From Hamadaea sp013361475 (GTDB lineage: Bacteria > Actinomycetota > Actinomycetes > Mycobacteriales > Micromonosporaceae), in contig NZ_JBFAHM010000009.1 of the NCBI RefSeq assembly GCF_040654195.1, forward strand, positions 62,001 to 126,000: DNA of 64,000 nucleotides, written 5' to 3'. This document shows, one piece after another, positions 25,391 to 34,073 of the stretch (the stretch's first letter is position 1; the number at the start of each line of letters is the position of its first letter). Below the pieces are notes generated by a model. The model was not told where the DNA came from. It was given only the letters and a program-made list of their open reading frames with translations, and did not search any database. Made by a program: the position numbers and the translations under genes.

Positions 25391-26080
25391 ATGAGCGAAA
25401 CGATCAGCACACCCCACCGCATCCGCAGCTTCCATCCGCGACGAGGCCGGGTCAGCCCCCAGCGCGAGGCCGACTTTCAGCAGCTGTGGCCGGCTCTCGG
25501 CGTACAAGTCGAAGAACGGCGAACGGACCCCGCGGCGATCTTCGGCCGCCGCGCTCCCCTGGTCGTGGAGATCGGGTCCGGGATGGGCGAGGCGACCGCG
25601 ATCATGGCCGCCGCGGACCCGGCGCGCGACTATCTCGCGGTCGAGGTGCATTACGCGGGCATCGCGCACCTGTTCGGCCTGGTCGACGCGGCCGGGCTCA
25701 CGAACGTGCGCGTCGCCCGCGGCGACGCGATCACCCTGCTCACGCGCATGCTCGAACCGGGCAGCGTCGACGCGATCCACATCTTCTTCCCCGACCCGTG
25801 GCCCAAGGCCCGGCACCACAAACGCCGCCTGGTCCGCCCGGAGAACGTCGCGGTCCTGCGCGACGCGCTGCGCGTCGGCGGCACGCTGCACTGCGCCACC
25901 GACTGGCCCGAATACGCCGAGGTCATGCTCGAGGTCCTGGCCGCGGATCCCGGCCTGGCCAACACGACCGAGGGATACGCACAACGCCCCGACCGGCGTC
26001 CGGTGACCAAGTTCGAGCAACGCGGGATCGACGCCGGGCGGCCCATCGCGGACCTGATCTTCCGCCGCGTGTCTGTTTGA
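25391..26080 (+). CDS. trmB: tRNA (guanine-N7)-methyltransferase
   Basis: A 229-residue class I SAM-dependent methyltransferase that makes m7G46 in tRNA. It shows the SAM-binding motif VVEIGSGMGEATAIMA, the family motif IFFPDPWPKARHHKRRL, and TDWPEYAEVM. The ATG is chosen because family members begin shortly before this point. TATCCT lies about 11 bases upstream, giving a very short leader. It is divergent from the phosphoesterase gene. Confidence 0.95.
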   Translation: MSETISTPHRIRSFHPRRGRVSPQREADFQQLWPALGVQVEERRTDPAAIFGRRAPLVVEIGSGMGEATAIMAAADPARDYLAVEVHYAGIAHLFGLVDAAGLTNVRVARGDAITLLTRMLEPGSVDAIHIFFPDPWPKARHHKRRLVRPENVAVLRDALRVGGTLHCATDWPEYAEVMLEVLAADPGLANTTEGYAQRPDRRPVTKFEQRGIDAGRPIADLIFRRVSV

Positions 26081-26132
26081 CCGACGACTCCTTCTGGGTA
26101 CGCCGCCCGCAGAGGTGAAAGGAGTCGCCACG

Positions 26133-26327
26133 ATGATGAGCAGCCAGCCGATTCCGCCCATCGTCCCGGCCGCGGCCGTCGACGCGGACCTCACCGACGA
26201 GGAGCGCGCTGACGACCGGCGGCCCGACGCGGACGACGAAACGATCGCCGACGATGGGACGCCGGTGGGCCGCAGCGATCGCGACGCGGACGTTCGCCGG
26301 ACCGGCGCAGATCCCGACGCCGCCTGA
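26133..26327 (+). CDS. 64-residue acidic small protein
   Basis: Tandem ATG codons follow an AAAGGAG ribosome site at 8 bases. The product is Asp-rich and probably disordered (DLTDEERADDRRPDADDETI). It starts 52 bases behind trmB on the same strand and may be co-transcribed. No known family. Confidence 0.6.
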   Translation: MMSSQPIPPIVPAAAVDADLTDEERADDRRPDADDETIADDGTPVGRSDRDADVRRTGADPDAA

Positions 26328-26497
26328 CGCACCACCCGACGAAGCCCGGGCCCAGTCGCGGGGGTGTGAAACTGCTTACGGTTGAGTGTCCGTGAGTGAT
26401 TACGAGTGTCTGCAAGGTGTTTCAGCCTTATGGACGACGGTGATGATCTTCTCCGGATGTGATGCGGGGTTTCTGATGTCATTGTTCGTACGCGTGT

Positions 26498-28177
26498 ATG
26501 GTCGTCGGGGAAGCGATGGTGTGCCTGGGGTGTGGAGAGCCGCTGACGATGGACGGGCAGAACAGGCTGTTGCGCGATGTTGCGCGGCCGTTCGTTGTGG
26601 ACGGTCCGTCGGGTGTGTCGATCCGGGACCGGCTCAAACGGTTGACCGCTGAGGACGAGAAGGTGTTGCGTCTGGTCGGCGCGCATCTGGGCTCGTTGGC
26701 ATCGGCCGATCTGGCCCGCCGCTGCCGCGACGGTCTCGGGCATTCGAACCAGGCGTGGGCGCACCGCAAGCGGGAGCTGACCGGTGCGTCGTCGTCGCGG
26801 TGGGCGGGCAGCATCACCAAGGCCACGCACGACCAGTGGGGTTTGTCGCGGCGGGCACAGCACGACCATCTGCGCTCGCTCGAGACGGGCATTGCGATGA
26901 TCCGGCACCGGTTGTCGCTGCCAGTCGGCAGCAAAGGCGGCCGGAGTGCGCCGGGCGGCTACCGGTCCACCCACGAGTGGTTCGTCAAATCCAGGCGGCT
27001 GGCGATCCTGGAAAAACGGTTGGAGCGGGTGCGGGCCGAACGGGACGCGGGCCGGGTGTCGATTGTGCGCGGCGGCCGGCGGCTGCTGCACCAGCGGCAC
27101 AATCTCGCCGCCGCCGACAAGACCGAGGAGCAGTGGCGCCAGCAGTGGCAGACGGCGCGCTGGTTCCTGACCGCGAACGGGGAGTCGGGCAAGCGGTTCG
27201 GCAACGAGACGATCCGGGTTACCCCTGATGGGCAGATCAGCCTCCGGTTGCCCGTGCCGCTGGCCGAGTACGCCAACAGCCCGCACGGCCGGTATACCCT
27301 GGCGGCGCGGGTGTCGTTCCCGCACCGGGGCGAGGAGTGGGCCGACCGGATCCAGGACAACCGGGCGGTGGCCTACCGCATCCACTACGACGTCAACTCC
27401 GGCCGCTGGTATGTAGACGCGTCGTGGCAGCGCAAAGACCTTCCAGTCGTGCCTTTAGAGACGCTGCAGGCGCGTGGTGTCATCGGCGTGGACACCAACG
27501 CCGACCACCTCGCCGCCTGGCGCCTGGACCCGCACGGCAACCCGGTCGGGCAGCCGCGCCGGTTCGGCTACGACCTGACCGGCACCACGCAGCATCGTGA
27601 CGCGCAACTGCGCCACGCCCTGACCCAGCTCTTGCACTGGGCCAAACAGGCCGGTGTGCAGGCGATCGCGATCGAGGACCTCGACTTCACCGACTCCACG
27701 ACCCGGGAGAAGCACGGCCGGAACAAACGCTTCCGGAACCTCATCGCCGGCATCCCCACCAGCCGGCTTCGTGCCCGACTGGTCAGCATGTGCGCCGAAC
27801 ACGACCTCGCCGTGATCGCCGTCGACCCGGCGTACACCAGCAAGTGGGGCGCACAGCATTGGGCCACGCCCATGACGACCCCTACCCGCAAGACCAGCCG
27901 ACACGAAGCCGCGAGCATCGCGATCGGCAGGCGCGCCCTCGGACACCCGATCCGGCGACGGACACCACCGCCCCGCCAGCACCAGAGCGATGCCGGCGGG
28001 CATCGGAGCGCCCAGGCTGGACCAGGCGAACAAGGACGCGAGGGAAACCGCCCGACTCGCACCGGAACACGGACACGATCCGCGCCCCCGACGAGACCGA
28101 GAACGCGGCAACCCAGCCCCTCCAACACCGTTCGGGACGGGCGCAGTGACAGAACCGATCACCACGATCACTTCTGA
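26498..28177 (+). CDS. TnpB-related (IS605 OrfB-like) protein
   Basis: A 559-residue protein with the TnpB/Cas12-like RuvC core. The first Asp is in VIGVDTNADHLAAW (about residue 332) and the Glu in IAIEDLDFTD (about 393). VDPAYTSKWGAQHW appears where TnpB has its zinc-finger neighbourhood. The final Asp-containing DxxAAxN motif is replaced by SRHEAASIAIGRRAL. No zinc-finger cysteine pairs are seen there; one CxxC lies at the N-terminus (VCLGCGE). No TnpA or clear transposon ends were found. The C-terminal 90 residues are low-complexity and basic. It belongs to the actinomycete TnpB-related group, and nuclease activity is doubtful. The start is uncertain (an ATG 18 bases later is possible). 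Confidence 0.8.
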   Translation: MVVGEAMVCLGCGEPLTMDGQNRLLRDVARPFVVDGPSGVSIRDRLKRLTAEDEKVLRLVGAHLGSLASADLARRCRDGLGHSNQAWAHRKRELTGASSSRWAGSITKATHDQWGLSRRAQHDHLRSLETGIAMIRHRLSLPVGSKGGRSAPGGYRSTHEWFVKSRRLAILEKRLERVRAERDAGRVSIVRGGRRLLHQRHNLAAADKTEEQWRQQWQTARWFLTANGESGKRFGNETIRVTPDGQISLRLPVPLAEYANSPHGRYTLAARVSFPHRGEEWADRIQDNRAVAYRIHYDVNSGRWYVDASWQRKDLPVVPLETLQARGVIGVDTNADHLAAWRLDPHGNPVGQPRRFGYDLTGTTQHRDAQLRHALTQLLHWAKQAGVQAIAIEDLDFTDSTTREKHGRNKRFRNLIAGIPTSRLRARLVSMCAEHDLAVIAVDPAYTSKWGAQHWATPMTTPTRKTSRHEAASIAIGRRALGHPIRRRTPPPRQHQSDAGGHRSAQAGPGEQGREGNRPTRTGTRTRSAPPTRPRTRQPSPSNTVRDGRSDRTDHHDHF

Positions 28178-28216
28178 TCACTGTTCAGGAACGGTCCGGG
28201 CCTCGCGCTGGGCGGA

Positions 28217-28768
28217 TCAGACGGGGTCGGCGACCGCGACGACGTTGTCGCGATAGTGCCCCGTGGCCTGGTCGAACGGGCCACCGCAGGTGACCAGCGC
28301 CAGCCGCCGGGGGCCTTGCGTCGTGAACAGCGATCTCGGCAGCGACTGCTTCGGGTAACGGCTGACGGCCGACACCACATAGGTCGTCGCACCGTGCGCC
28401 GTGACGACCTCGATCCGTTCGCCGTGCCGCAGCATCCCCACCGCACGCAGGACGCCAGGGCCGAGGCGGCTGTCGACGTGACCGGCCAGGACCACCGTCC
28501 CGTGTGGATCCAGCGGGCCAGACCCGCCGATCCACCAGCCGACCCGGGACGCGGCCGGAAGGTTCAAGCTCCCTCGCTCGCCGGTGCCCACCGGTTCGAC
28601 CGGCGCGGTCACGTGCCGGCTGGGAATCTTCAGCGTGATCGGCACGTTGTCGCCGGCCACCGCGACCGGATCGGCGGGCGGCGGAATGGGATAGTTGCTG
28701 AGCCAGCCGACGATCGCGCCGATCGTCAACCAGATCCCGGCCCCGATCAGCAGGTTCGCGGTCTTCAT
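28217..28768 (-). CDS. class F sortase
   Basis: A 183-residue protein with an N-terminal membrane helix (LLIGAGIWLTIGAIVGWL) and a sortase domain. The catalytic His is in VVLAGHVDS, the Cys in ALVTCGGPFD, and the Arg in GHYRDNVVAVA. Class F sortases of actinomycetes attach or process surface proteins. The start overlaps the stop of the DUF4142 gene (ATGA), pointing to that protein as a functional partner. No LPXTG protein is seen in the window. Confidence 0.9.
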   Translation of the reverse strand: MKTANLLIGAGIWLTIGAIVGWLSNYPIPPPADPVAVAGDNVPITLKIPSRHVTAPVEPVGTGERGSLNLPAASRVGWWIGGSGPLDPHGTVVLAGHVDSRLGPGVLRAVGMLRHGERIEVVTAHGATTYVVSAVSRYPKQSLPRSLFTTQGPRRLALVTCGGPFDQATGHYRDNVVAVADPV

Positions 28769-29406
28769 CGCGCGGTCCGCCGGCGCAGCCAGACCCCGCC
28801 CAGCAGCACCAGTACGCCCACCCCGGCGAGCACGACCACCTCAGTAGGCGGCCCGGCCGCGCCACCCAGTCCGCTGTCGACCGTGACGGGCGGGCTGACC
28901 TGGTGGGCCGCTTTTCGCAGGGAGTCGCGATGCGAGGCGACGATCGGCTCGGCGGTCGCGGCGAGCTGCCGGGCCTGCTGGTCGCCGCCGCTGCCGAGGT
29001 CAGCCTGAATGCGGTCCATCAGCTCGTCGTGCAACCGGCGTTGGACGTCGATCCACCGGCGGTCGAACGCCGTCCCCGACAATGCGGCCAGTTCGGCGGC
29101 AGTCGTCCGCAGCGTGGCGTCCGGCTCGTTCGGCAGCGAAACACCCAGGGCGTCGGCTGTCTTGCCGACGTCCGGGTCCAGCTCCACATGCGATGCGGTG
29201 ATCGACCGAGCCGTCTGCCGCACGACCTGGGTCGTCGCCTTCTGCTCGGCCAGCCGGCCCAGTTCGATCTGCGCGAACGTCGCCTGGTGCAGGGCGATGA
29301 GCAGGCGCCGATCCTGGTCGTTCGGCTGGACGGCGTACGCGGCGGTGGCCGGGCCGAGCGTCGACGCCAGGGCTGTCAGCAGGGTGAACACCCACGCCCG
29401 TGTCAT
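28765..29406 (-). CDS. exported DUF4142 protein with a C-terminal membrane anchor
   Basis: A 213-residue protein. It has a signal peptide (WVFTLLTALASTLGPATAAYA), a four-helix DUF4142-like domain (about 28-165; LLIALHQATFAQIELGRLA, ITASHVELD) and a linker. A C-terminal hydrophobic helix with an RRRTAR tail ends it. That end looks like a cell-wall sorting signal, but no LPXTG or LAXTG motif precedes the helix. Coupling to the sortase suggests it is processed or anchored by it, though by an atypical signal or none. Confidence 0.8.
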   Translation of the reverse strand: MTRAWVFTLLTALASTLGPATAAYAVQPNDQDRRLLIALHQATFAQIELGRLAEQKATTQVVRQTARSITASHVELDPDVGKTADALGVSLPNEPDATLRTTAAELAALSGTAFDRRWIDVQRRLHDELMDRIQADLGSGGDQQARQLAATAEPIVASHRDSLRKAAHQVSPPVTVDSGLGGAAGPPTEVVVLAGVGVLVLLGGVWLRRRTAR

Positions 29407-29578
29407 CTCGCGGCTCCCTTGGGGGTTCTGCCAGGAAGTCCACCGGATACCCCGCGCGCGTCCCCGGAAACCGACGGGACCTCACTGGAAGTCGTGTTCG
29501 CGTATCGTGCCGGTCCGCCTGACCGGATCGTCGAGCTCGTCGACTGTCCACACTGCACGCCGCCGCTACCGTGGTCGA

Positions 29579-29893
29579 GTGTTCGGGGAAGCGGCACGGG
29601 AGCACCGACGGCGCAGTGCACTTACGCAGGAGGATGTGGCCGCGACGACGGGGCTCGTATTCCGGCTGAGGCATCGCGCGCCGATGAGCCGGAATCCTCC
29701 GTCTCAACGCAGGGCATGCCCCACAGAGAAGCCATTTGGCGTTTCAACGGCAATTCATTCTCAACTACGGCGAGTGTCTTCGCGTGGCTGGCGAGCGAGT
29801 GTCAACGGCTCGCCATTCGCGACGCCGCGGGGGCAGGTCCTGCGCTACAGTCGGCCAGCTTCGCTGCGGGCAAGGTCGGCGACCTTCTGGTAG
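29579..29893 (+). pseudogene. remnant of an XRE-type helix-turn-helix regulator
   Basis: From a GTG 6 bases after TACCGT, the frame reads FGEAAREHRRRSALTQEDVA then ATTGL, the start of an XRE helix-turn-helix as found in AfsR-like regulators. After ATTGL the expected recognition helix is lost and the sequence becomes Arg/Ser-rich. The tail overlaps the 3' end of the lipoprotein gene. It is a truncated relic in the 438-base gap after the DUF4142 gene. Confidence 0.45.
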
Positions 29894-30561
29894 CTCGCCT
29901 CGTTCCATCCGATCTCATCGAACTCTAGCCAGATCAGCTTGTTGTCGACGATCTCCATACGCCCAGCGATCATCAGGTCATCCACGTTTTGACTCTTCAC
30001 CAGCGTTCGATACACGTCAGGCGCGCCTGTCGAAGGACTCCCGCATTTGCGCACGGCGTCGGTGACGGCATTGTCGATCGCTCGTTCGTGGTTGCTGAAG
30101 ATGAGGACGAGCTCGCGGACCTCACGGGGATTGATGACCTGCCCGGCTGCGACGGGGTCGTGCCCGCGGACCACCGCGGTCAGAGCCTGGTCGGCTCGGC
30201 TCTGGCCAAAGATGACGTTGGTCTGGTCCGGTGACATGCCATAGAACGGAAAAGGCCGATCGCACGCGGGTGCGGGCAGACTTCTCCCGCCGAAAGCGGT
30301 AGCGCATGCTTGTCTGTCGAGATTGGTTGCTTCGTATCCGAAGAAGACGCTGGTCGTCTGCGGCCAGATCTGCTTGACCTGCAACAGGCCAGCAGAGGGC
30401 TTGGGACCCCGGGAGGCGCACGGTGCCGTCGCCTCCAACACGGTAGGCGAAGTGCCGGTCGCATGAGTGGGTGCTGAGCTCGTAGTAGATGTCGGGGTGC
30501 ACGCCGCGAGGCTGACGCCCGCGAGGAGGCCCGCCAGGAGCCGGAGTGGTCTTCTAGTCAT
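29845..30561 (-). CDS. lipoprotein of unknown function
   Basis: A 238-residue protein with a lipoprotein signal (RLLAGLLAGVSLAAC, lipobox Cys about residue 21) and a Thr/Ser-rich linker. A soluble domain follows with four cysteines in its first part and a helical C-terminus (REVRELVLIFSNHERAIDNA). It should sit on the outer face of the membrane. It lies 57 bases behind the secreted Ser/Thr-rich protein gene on the same strand. The family is not recognised. Confidence 0.75.
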   Translation of the reverse strand: MTRRPLRLLAGLLAGVSLAACTPTSTTSSAPTHATGTSPTVLEATAPCASRGPKPSAGLLQVKQIWPQTTSVFFGYEATNLDRQACATAFGGRSLPAPACDRPFPFYGMSPDQTNVIFGQSRADQALTAVVRGHDPVAAGQVINPREVRELVLIFSNHERAIDNAVTDAVRKCGSPSTGAPDVYRTLVKSQNVDDLMIAGRMEIVDNKLIWLEFDEIGWNEASYQKVADLARSEAGRL

Positions 30562-30618
30562 TGTCTTTGCCCTTCCGTTCGCCGCCAGCCCGTGAACGAC
30601 TGGCGGCGAACGACGACG

Positions 30619-31212
30619 TCAACAGGCGTACGCAACGGCCTTGTATTCCCAGCTGCTGGAGGAGTAGCTGCCCGAGCAGCTGCTCACACCTTCGCCCGCG
30701 ACGCCCCACGAGACCGCGCTGCCAGATACGTATGTTTCGGCCGTCCCGCCGGTGTTGCACTTGTACCCCGACCAGTTTCCGGAGAACTTCTTGAAGCCAT
30801 GCCAGGCGGCGTACTGGCCCGGTCCCGCGTGATAGGTCACCGACTCGGTCGTTTGCGAGGTGTAGGTGCCAGACGCGGCCAGCGTGACGCCGACCGTGCC
30901 CGACAGTTCGCCGATGACAACGCTCGCCGAGACCGTTGCCGAGGTGCTATAGCTGACCGAGGCCGTGATCGTGGCGATCTTCGTGATGCTGTTGAATATA
31001 CCGATCGATCCGCCGGCCGGCACGGAGTAGTACTTGTCATGGGTGAGGGTGCGTACCGAGCTGGTGGTGTTGAACTGCATGTCGGTCGTGCCAGGGTCGC
31101 AGACGATCACGGCGTCCGGCGTGACGTCGGCGGCGTGCGCGATCGATGGCATCCCAGCCACGCCGAGCAGGCCCGTAGCCAGCACTGCGAGTAGTCTTGT
31201 GCCTGTTCGCAT
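30619..31212 (-). CDS. secreted Ser/Thr-rich beta protein
   Basis: This 197-residue protein has a Sec signal peptide (LLAVLATGLLGVAGMPSIAHA) and a mature part rich in Ser, Thr, Val and Tyr with alternating beta pattern (ASVSYSTSATVSASVVIG). The C-terminus is Cys-containing (SSCSGSYSSSSWEYKAVAY). The ATG has AAGGAG upstream. The style resembles that of the M15-like secreted protein at 44 kb, but no enzyme motif is seen. A surface or spore-associated structural role is a guess. Confidence 0.75.
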   Translation of the reverse strand: MRTGTRLLAVLATGLLGVAGMPSIAHAADVTPDAVIVCDPGTTDMQFNTTSSVRTLTHDKYYSVPAGGSIGIFNSITKIATITASVSYSTSATVSASVVIGELSGTVGVTLAASGTYTSQTTESVTYHAGPGQYAAWHGFKKFSGNWSGYKCNTGGTAETYVSGSAVSWGVAGEGVSSCSGSYSSSSWEYKAVAYAC

Positions 31213-31244
31213 GGACTCTCCTTAATCCGGGAGTGCGGACAAAG

Positions 31245-31272
31245 GCCGCACGGTGATGACGCACCGTGCGGC
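31245..31272. other. hairpin in the leader of the secreted protein gene
   Basis: GCCGCACGGTG and CACCGTGCGGC form an 11-bp stem with a 6-base loop, 33 bases upstream of the start codon. A second weaker stem (TCGCCCGG/CCGGGCGA) lies about 12 bases beyond it. They could be leader structures or a terminator; no clear T-run follows on either strand. Confidence 0.45.
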
Positions 31273-31305
31273 TTCCGCTTCTCGCCCGGCGAGTTCCGGG
31301 CGAGC

Positions 31306-31737
31306 TTGCCCGGGAACTGTAAAGGGAGCTGCGCGTTCTTAGGTGTCCCGCAGTTGTCTAATTTGATCAAGACGTCCTGCGCGACCAGGGCCCGATCACG
31401 CAGAGTCAACCAATCTCGCGATGCTCTGACAGGGTCTTGGCTGCCTGACCGTTCTGTCCAGCCACGCAGTCACGCAGAGTCTCAGATCACGATTCGATAA
31501 CGGCAATCGCGTCGCTGCGTAGCGTCCAGTCAGCCCTGGGCATCTCCGTCGACGGCGAGTACGCCCGCAGAGCCGCGATCACATCTGCTGGCGGCGGACC
31601 GGCAGCGACGACCCCTGCATCTGGCTGAACAACAACCACTGACATCGGGGGCGTCCGGCTCGGCTGCGGCCGGGCCGGACGTTGCGGTCCGCGCGGGCTT
31701 CGCGTGCGACTTCTGCGTTCGCCTCATCCGGATCGTT
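31306..31737. other. non-coding stretch
   Basis: No convincing gene or RNA is seen. It probably holds the promoter of the secreted protein gene and the 3' end of the DUF998 transcript. Confidence 0.3.
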
Positions 31738-31800
31738 CGCGTTATCCGGGAAATCGTCCCCATTGAGTGGCCGCAAGGCCGCGTTATCCCGGATAACGCG
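31738..31800. repeat. 63-bp palindromic repeat, copy A
   Basis: It contains one full palindrome (core GTTATCCCGGATAAC) and one half copy (GCGTTATCCGGGAA followed by a CGTCCCC segment), separated by 19 variable bases. The same 63-bp arrangement occurs inverted at 56,707-56,769. Copy A supplies the TAA stop codon of the DUF998 gene. Confidence 0.85.
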
Positions 31801-32416
31801 ACGCCCCCGCCGAACGCGGCGACCCCGCCGAACGGGGCGAGCGGGGCGAACGCGACGAACGGGCGGCGTGCCCGAGCGCGAAACCCACCAGCCACATCAC
31901 GCAGGCGACCAGGCCGAGCCGCTCCAGCACACCGGTCACCGACCCGCGCCCGACGGCGACGATCCCGATGGCGGTCCCGGCGAGCAACGGCCACGTCACG
32001 AAGATGGCGATCTTGGAAAAGCGGCTGCCCCGCCAGGCCCCGGCCAGCATCGCCAGCGCGCACAGGCCGACGCCGAGGACGCTGGTGGTCGCGTGCACGA
32101 GATCTTGCGCGGTGGTCTGCTCGTAGGGCGGCAGTGGGCAGCCCGGCGTACAGGTGACCGCGCCGGACAGCGCGATCATGGGCACCGCGACGGCCAGCGG
32201 CAGCGCCACGATCGACCTGGTCACCACAGCGAGCAGCGCTGCGGTCGCCGCCAAGCCGAAGATGCCCAGCCGGTACGCCAGCGTGTGCGGCTGCCCGGGA
32301 ACCGCCGAAGCGCTCACGTAGTCGGCCAGCGACGCGGGTGCGACCGCCCGGACGAGCAGCAGGCCGCTGATCGTCCCGAGCACGGCGGCCGTGGCGGCCA
32401 CGGCACGCGATGCCAT
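31784..32416 (-). CDS. DUF998 family membrane protein
   Basis: This 210-residue protein has six hydrophobic segments with the DUF998 pattern (HTLAYRLGIFGLAATAALLA, HATTSVLGVGLCALAMLAGA). The ATG is chosen as the start because the first membrane segment begins 5 residues later. The C-terminal 30 residues are a low-complexity Arg/Ser/Pro/Ala tail (SSRSPRSPRSAGSPRSAG) that ends inside the 63-bp repeat, so the repeat has redefined the C-terminus. Function unknown. Confidence 0.8.
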   Translation of the reverse strand: MASRAVAATAAVLGTISGLLLVRAVAPASLADYVSASAVPGQPHTLAYRLGIFGLAATAALLAVVTRSIVALPLAVAVPMIALSGAVTCTPGCPLPPYEQTTAQDLVHATTSVLGVGLCALAMLAGAWRGSRFSKIAIFVTWPLLAGTAIGIVAVGRGSVTGVLERLGLVACVMWLVGFALGHAARSSRSPRSPRSAGSPRSAGASRYPG

Positions 32417-32461
32417 GATCTGAAGATATCCCCAGCGGCCGACACCCACGGTCCGCACGGC

Positions 32462-32487
32462 AACAGTACACGTTCTGATGTACTGTT
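32462..32487. promoter_or_regulatory. perfect inverted repeat over the CDF promoter
   Basis: AACAGTACA and TGTACTGTT are exact complements 8 bases apart, ending 6 bases before the GTG start. The right arm contains the likely -10 box (TACTGT), so a repressor bound here would block transcription. A metal-sensing repressor is a reasonable guess given the gene; none is encoded nearby. Confidence 0.7.
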
Positions 32488-32493
32488 GATCTC

Positions 32494-33507
32494 GTGACGA
32501 ACCGGCACGACCACGAAGCGGACGGGCATACTCACGGCGTCTCCGTCGACGCCGACCGCCGCTGGCTGACCATCGCGCTCGCCCTCATCGGCGGCTTCAT
32601 GGCCGTCGAGGTCGTCATCGGTGTCATCGCCCAGTCCCTCGCGTTGATCTCCGACGCCGCGCACATGCTGACCGACGCGGTGTCGATCGTCCTGGCGCTG
32701 ATCGCGATCCGGCTCGCCGCCCGCCCGGCCCGGGGCCACTACACGTACGGGCTCAAACGCGCCGAGATCCTGTCCGCGCAGGCCAACGGCCTCACCCTGC
32801 TCCTGCTGGCCGCGTGGCTGGCGTACGAGGCGGTCCGGCGGCTGATCAGCCCACCCGAGGTGCACGGCTGGCTCGTCGTGATCACCGCGCTGGCCGGGGT
32901 CGCGGTCAACGTCGCGGCCTCGTGGGCCATCAGCCGGGCGAACCGCGCCAGCCTCAACGTCGAGGGCGCCTTCCAGCACATCCTCAACGACTTGTACGCC
33001 TTCATCGCGACCGCCGTCGCCGGTCTGATCATGGTGTTCACGGGGTTCGACCAGGCGGACGCCATCGCCTCCCTGATCGTGGTCGCCCTGATGCTGAAGG
33101 CGGGCATCGGGCTGCTCCGCGACTCGGGGCGCATCCTGCTCGAAGCGGCGCCCGCCGGCCTGCACCCCGACCAGATCGGCGACCTGCTCGCGAACCAGAA
33201 AGGCGTCGCCGAAGTCCACGACCTGCACGTCTGGACGATCACCTCCGGCCAGCCGGCGCTGTCGGCGCACGTGCTCGTCGACCGCGAGCTCGACTGCCAC
33301 CAGGTACGCCTGGACCTCGAAGCGCTCCTCCACGACGACTACGACCTGACGCACACGACCTTGCAGGTCGACCACGTGACCGACCAGCTGCTGCAGATCG
33401 AACCGCGCGCTGACCGCACTTCTGGCGGCTCGGCCGAGAGCCTCCCCGGCGACCACTGCGAGGACGCGCACGGCCCGGCACACACCCGCACCGAGCACCC
33501 CCACTGA
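32494..33507 (+). CDS. cation diffusion facilitator (Zn/Co/Cd exporter)
   Basis: A 337-residue CDF antiporter of the CzcD/ZitB type with six membrane segments. Metal-site residues are in SLALISDAAHMLTDAVSI (helix 2) and GAFQHILNDLYAFIA (helix 5). A cytosolic ferredoxin-like domain follows (VHDLHVWTITSGQPALSAHV). Both ends are His-rich (HDHEADGHTHG and HTRTEHPH), helping metal delivery. The GTG start is probably leaderless. It exports divalent metals in exchange for protons. Confidence 0.95.
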   Translation: MTNRHDHEADGHTHGVSVDADRRWLTIALALIGGFMAVEVVIGVIAQSLALISDAAHMLTDAVSIVLALIAIRLAARPARGHYTYGLKRAEILSAQANGLTLLLLAAWLAYEAVRRLISPPEVHGWLVVITALAGVAVNVAASWAISRANRASLNVEGAFQHILNDLYAFIATAVAGLIMVFTGFDQADAIASLIVVALMLKAGIGLLRDSGRILLEAAPAGLHPDQIGDLLANQKGVAEVHDLHVWTITSGQPALSAHVLVDRELDCHQVRLDLEALLHDDYDLTHTTLQVDHVTDQLLQIEPRADRTSGGSAESLPGDHCEDAHGPAHTRTEHPH

Positions 33508-33536
33508 TCGCGCCCGAGCCGCTAGTCTCTGCGATC

Positions 33537-34037
33537 GTGTCGAAGAAGACTCGTGACCGCCTCATCATCGCCGGCGTGGCCGTCGTTTGGGCCGCCCTCG
33601 CCGTCCTCGCCTATTCGGCGGGCGAGTGGCGCGCCCTGTTCTGGGTGGCCGTCTCCACCGTTGTAGGCCTCGTCGTGGGCCTGGGCATCTGGCGGCGGCA
33701 GCGCCGGTTCGACCGGCAGGGCGTCGCGGGCTTCGCCGTCGTGGAGGACAGCGCCGTCTACGAGACCGACAACCCCTACCGCCGAGTGGCGCAGGTCGCG
33801 ATGAGCTTGCGCTTCGACGGCGTAGGTGTCGGCGTCGACGGTGACCGGATCTACCGCATCTTCAACCTTCCCTATGACGAGCACGAGCGGTACGCCGCGG
33901 GCGCCCGCCTGCCGATCCGGCTCCTACCGAACGACTTGTCGGTGATTCAGATCGAGCACGGACCGGTCGAGCCGTCGGCGAAGAGGCGGTACGTGGAGGC
34001 GCGAGTGTCGCAGACCCCGATCGAGGACTTCGCCTGA
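33537..34037 (+). CDS. two-helix membrane protein of unknown function
   Basis: A 166-residue protein with two N-terminal membrane helices (LIIAGVAVVWAALAVLAY and ALFWVAVSTVVGLVVGLGI) and a cytosolic beta-rich domain (RRVAQVAMSLRFDGVGVGVD). The GTG start lies 8 bases after TAGTCT, a leaderless arrangement. It follows the CDF gene by 29 bases but probably has its own promoter. No known family. Confidence 0.65.
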   Translation: MSKKTRDRLIIAGVAVVWAALAVLAYSAGEWRALFWVAVSTVVGLVVGLGIWRRQRRFDRQGVAGFAVVEDSAVYETDNPYRRVAQVAMSLRFDGVGVGVDGDRIYRIFNLPYDEHERYAAGARLPIRLLPNDLSVIQIEHGPVEPSAKRRYVEARVSQTPIEDFA

Positions 34038-34073
34038 CGCCGTCGGCGCCGGCCAGCTTGCGAGGAGTCGGGG

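Noticed and set aside
25346..27385. 679-residue open frame on the minus strand
   Set aside because: It runs across trmB and the TnpB-related gene in antisense and shows no family motif.
28765..29406. LPXTG surface protein
   Set aside because: The tail has helix and basic residues but no LPXTG-type motif, so only a C-terminal membrane anchor is claimed.
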